Shown here: one piece after another, positions 16,144 to 17,900 of the stretch
How positions within the stretch are numbered: position 1 is the stretch's first letter
Layout of the letters: each line of letters starts with the position of its first letter
From: an uncultured Bacteroides sp.
GTDB lineage: Bacteria; Bacteroidota; Bacteroidia; Bacteroidales; Bacteroidaceae
Direction: 5' to 3'
DNA: 17,900 bases
Assembly (NCBI RefSeq): GCF_910586915.1
Contig: NZ_CAJULN010000050.1
Coordinates: 1-17,900, forward strand
Notes under the pieces: generated by a model
The model's input: the letters and a program-made list of their open reading frames with translations, nothing else
Database searches by the model: none
What the model was told of the DNA's origin: nothing
Program-made: the position numbers and the translations under genes

Positions 16144-16367
16144 TCAGAACTGCTTGCTAATAAAGTGGTTATAAAAATCTTCCAGAATTACAAAAAAACT
16201 CTGTAAAAGGCTAATAAAAAGGCACAAAAGTCTTCTAACACCTGCTAATAAGGCGTTTACGGGGACAACAGAGGACAGACGAACAAACAGGGTAATGCTA
16301 AGGAAAGTGGATTTATGAATCAGTTGTATTTTCAAATAATACCTGCCAAAATACGATTTTTAACACA
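16144..16367 (+). repeat. Leader repeat, copy B (right end)
   Basis: A degenerate copy of 2886-3110 in the same orientation, nearly ungapped. The core 16247-16318 is strongly similar and the 13-mer GATTTTTAACACA (16355-16367) is identical. Copy A leads into an integrase; copy B does not. On the minus strand both copies contain a 63-codon frame at equivalent positions. Confidence 0.6.
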
Positions 16368-16521
16368 TGGCACTGACATTTTGGCTTACGTTAAGCCTAT
16401 GAAATGCACATTGACATTGCCGTGGTTATTAAAGGCAGCAGAGATAGACAGGCAATAGCGAGCGTATCGATTAGCACGTTGACGAGTTTACCGTCATTGG
16501 CAGCAAACACTACGCCACATT

Positions 16522-16551
16522 ATTATAGTCTAAAAAATTATAGTCTAAAAA
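16522..16551 (+). repeat. Perfect 15 bp tandem duplication
   Basis: ATTATAGTCTAAAAA occurs twice in direct succession (16522-16536 and 16537-16551). It sits at the distal side of the minus-strand terminator, so it duplicates the T-rich tail of that terminator. Confidence 0.8.
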
Positions 16552-16592
16552 GCGATTAGGACGTTACAGAAATCTGCAGCGTCTTAATCGCT
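16546..16592 (-). terminator. Rho-independent terminator of the minus-strand WG-like gene
   Basis: AGCGATTAGGACG (16551-16563) pairs with CGTCTTAATCGCT (16580-16592) through 13 bp with one G-T wobble. Read on the minus strand, the stem is followed by TTTTT (16550-16546). It begins 26 bp after the stop codon of the gene at 16618-17790. Confidence 0.8.
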
Positions 16593-16617
16593 TCAATGCT
16601 ATAGTGGGGAGAGACTA

Positions 16618-17790
16618 TTATTTGCCTTCGTTTGCGGAGTGTGGGAAAGATTTACCCTTTGCCTCCCATTTGGTTCTAAGCTCTTTCATCTTCTTCTGCC
16701 ATTGTTTGATTTCTGATAACGAGGCGTCTCGATTGCCTGCAAACACCTGCGCCAACATGCTATCATATTTGGCATATGTAGATTTATCAGCATTATAGCT
16801 TTGCTGATTCGAGATATCATTTTTATCTGATTTTGATTCCTTACCGTCCTTAGAGTCGGAAGAGTCATCAAAATCATCAGCTTCGCCAGCATTTTGAACT
16901 ACCTCAATTGTTTCCGCTGTTGTCATCATGGCATCTCCAAATGCGTTAAGCGTTCCAGCAAGTTCCATTCTGCGACGCTGGGTCTCAGCTTTCATGTCTT
17001 TGCTATACGCCAAAGCTTCAGACATATCCATTTCAGTAGACCCAACCCATTTCCCCCACATGCCAGTATTGTTCATATCAAGAAAATGACTCTTTCTGGA
17101 GAAACCGGTGTACTTGTTGGGCAGAATTTGCTTACCTTTTATGTCAACTATGCCCCAAAGAGCATCATCACCGACAATTTTGAGTGTAAATATATCAAAT
17201 TTACCATTTCCTTTGCTACCAAGCGAAAGAAAGATGTATTTGTCTAATGGCAAAAGACTATGGATAGTTGGCTTGTCAGCATCTACAATTATAGCACTAA
17301 AAAGCCCCAGCATTTCATTATCTTTAGAAGCCATTAATGTACTCCATTTTTGAAGTAGTCCTATACTTGTTGGTCTTGACAGTTCTCCCACAAGCAATAG
17401 CCCAAAATCTTTTCCATTGGGAATATTGCAGATATTACCAGAAAGCGGTGGAACCATCACTTTGCCATCCAGGGATACAATTCCGCGCTTGTTTTCTTCG
17501 TCCTTAACGAAGTAGCAATTAAAAGGCGCACCTTTCATATTGCACATGAGGACAACCTGTGCATAATCCTTGATTAGTTGTTGCTCAACATCATTGAGGT
17601 CTGGAGTACTTTCTGAAAGTACAATTGCTTTTAATAAGTTCCCTTCTTGGAAAGAAATCCCGCTCATTATGGCCTCCGTGTCTGTAACACCCTTGAACAT
17701 CTTTTCGATGTCCTTTGCGCTGCGTTGTGTTCCAAACGCTGCTAAGGCACATAGCATGACCATAAAGGTTAGTAATAGTTTTTTCGTCAT
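16618..17790 (-). CDS. Secreted WG-repeat-like protein of unknown function
   Basis: A 390-residue exported protein. I start it at the ATG at 17790, where a clear signal peptide begins (MTKKLLLTFMVMLCALAAFG); the frame is open 17 codons further upstream, but that stretch looks non-coding. Two WG-like beta motifs are visible: KRGIVSLDGKVMVPP (about 101-115) and WGIVDIKGKQILPNKY (about 212-227). An acidic, serine-rich linker (about 302-327, ADDFDDSSDSKDGKE) follows. The C-terminal 45 residues (YDSMLAQ..., then IKQWQKKMKELRTKWEAKG) form a helical tail also found at the end of other secreted Bacteroidales proteins. The lipobox Cys is absent in the usual position, so it may be periplasmic. It lies outside the element and is followed by a strong terminator. 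No function can be assigned. Confidence 0.8.
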   Translation of the reverse strand: MTKKLLLTFMVMLCALAAFGTQRSAKDIEKMFKGVTDTEAIMSGISFQEGNLLKAIVLSESTPDLNDVEQQLIKDYAQVVLMCNMKGAPFNCYFVKDEENKRGIVSLDGKVMVPPLSGNICNIPNGKDFGLLLVGELSRPTSIGLLQKWSTLMASKDNEMLGLFSAIIVDADKPTIHSLLPLDKYIFLSLGSKGNGKFDIFTLKIVGDDALWGIVDIKGKQILPNKYTGFSRKSHFLDMNNTGMWGKWVGSTEMDMSEALAYSKDMKAETQRRRMELAGTLNAFGDAMMTTAETIEVVQNAGEADDFDDSSDSKDGKESKSDKNDISNQQSYNADKSTYAKYDSMLAQVFAGNRDASLSEIKQWQKKMKELRTKWEAKGKSFPHSANEGK

Positions 17791-17824
17791 TGATGAATGG
17801 TTATTTAATGTGTGTTCGATAAAA

Positions 17825-17900
17825 TTAAGCTGTAGTTTCAAAACCGAAGTGCAAAAGCATCAGTGCTTGAAACACATTCTCCTCACTCCTTCTGGCGTGG
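17825..17900 (-). CDS. Possible 3' end of an upstream minus-strand gene (partial)
   Basis: A minus-strand frame is open from the window edge to a TAA at 17825-17827, giving 24 residues that end in LMLLHFGFETTA. It would lie 34 bp upstream of the WG-like gene start and in the same direction. Too short to recognise; it may be chance. Confidence 0.2.
   Translation of the reverse strand, partial: HARRSEENVFQALMLLHFGFETTA

Larger units (their letters stand above)
2881..16367. mobile_element. Composite NBU-like integrative mobilizable element (ends approximate)
   Basis: The gene order integrase, small coupled protein, SF3-type ATPase, primase, candidate oriT, MobC-like protein and relaxase matches the backbone of Bacteroides mobilizable units such as NBU1. 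It is followed by cargo and by rteA/rteB-type regulators. No conjugation (tra) genes are present, so transfer would need a helper. The limits given are the outer edges of two related leader sequences (2886-3110 and 16144-16367), which lie in direct orientation about 13.26 kb apart. True att core sites were not identified, so the ends could be off by a few hundred bases. Host-like genes flank both sides. Confidence 0.6.
16055..16617. other. Non-coding junction region at the right end of the element
   Basis: About 560 bp without a convincing gene. It holds the 13-mer CCAAATCATTACC (16114-16126, identical to 3074-3086), leader repeat copy B (16144-16367), a low-support 51-codon frame (16404-16559), a 15 bp tandem duplication and the terminator of the minus-strand gene. 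It looks like the remnant of a second integrase leader whose integrase is gone, or like the right attachment region. Confidence 0.5.

Noticed and set aside
16404..16559. A 51-residue plus-strand frame starting MHIDIAVVIKG
   Set aside because: It runs through the 15 bp tandem duplication and ends inside the minus-strand terminator; no promoter, family likeness or conservation is visible.
17791..17841. A 17-residue N-terminal extension of the WG-like protein
   Set aside because: It would bury the signal peptide behind a polar stretch; the ATG at 17790 gives a normal signal peptide.

Overview
The window looks like a Bacteroidales chromosome, most likely Bacteroides, Phocaeicola or Parabacteroides. 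The signs are RteA/RteB-type regulators of the CTnDOT kind, a Bacteroides-type tyrosine integrase, TAnnTTTG promoter boxes, no Shine-Dalgarno pattern, and a secreted alpha-2-macroglobulin-like protein. No rRNA, tRNA or CRISPR array was seen.

Layout. (1) 1-2722, minus: the first 907 codons of a very large secreted alpha-2-macroglobulin-like protein, cut by the window edge. This is host flank. (2) About 2.9-16.4 kb: a composite integrative mobilizable element. Its backbone resembles NBU1-type elements: tyrosine integrase (3197-4420), a coupled small RhuM-like protein (4417-4806), an SF3-type helicase/ATPase (5084-6289), an inverted iteron-like array (6356-6457), a toprim primase (6547-7485), a hairpin-rich candidate oriT (7486-7661), a MobC-like accessory protein (7662-8027) and a MOBP-type relaxase (8024-8971). 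(3) 8993-13255: a cargo cassette. It holds a 5'-truncated AraC gene joined to a 5'-truncated aldo/keto reductase, then an intact AraC regulator divergent from a translationally coupled operon of an MBL-fold hydrolase and two small radical SAM enzymes of the 'radical SAM mobile pair' type. (4) 13256-15932: an rteA hybrid kinase gene lacking its 5' half, directly abutting the stop codon of the second radical SAM gene, followed by an intact rteB. (5) 15933-16617: a hairpin, an orphan promoter and a degenerate second copy of the leader found upstream of the integrase. (6) 16618-17790, minus: a secreted WG-repeat-like protein, again host flank.

How it may work. Integrase and the small coupled protein would handle integration and excision. 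Helicase, primase and the iteron-like array suggest replication of the excised circle. MobC, relaxase and the hairpin region suggest mobilization by a helper ICE, since no type IV secretion genes are present. In CTnDOT/NBU biology RteA/RteB from a helper trigger NBU excision. Here the element carries its own intact rteB but a kinase without its phosphoacceptor region.

The least understood part is the AraC / MBL-hydrolase / double radical SAM operon. Its three coding genes overlap by 4 bp each, which implies a joint function. Substrate and role cannot be read from the sequence.
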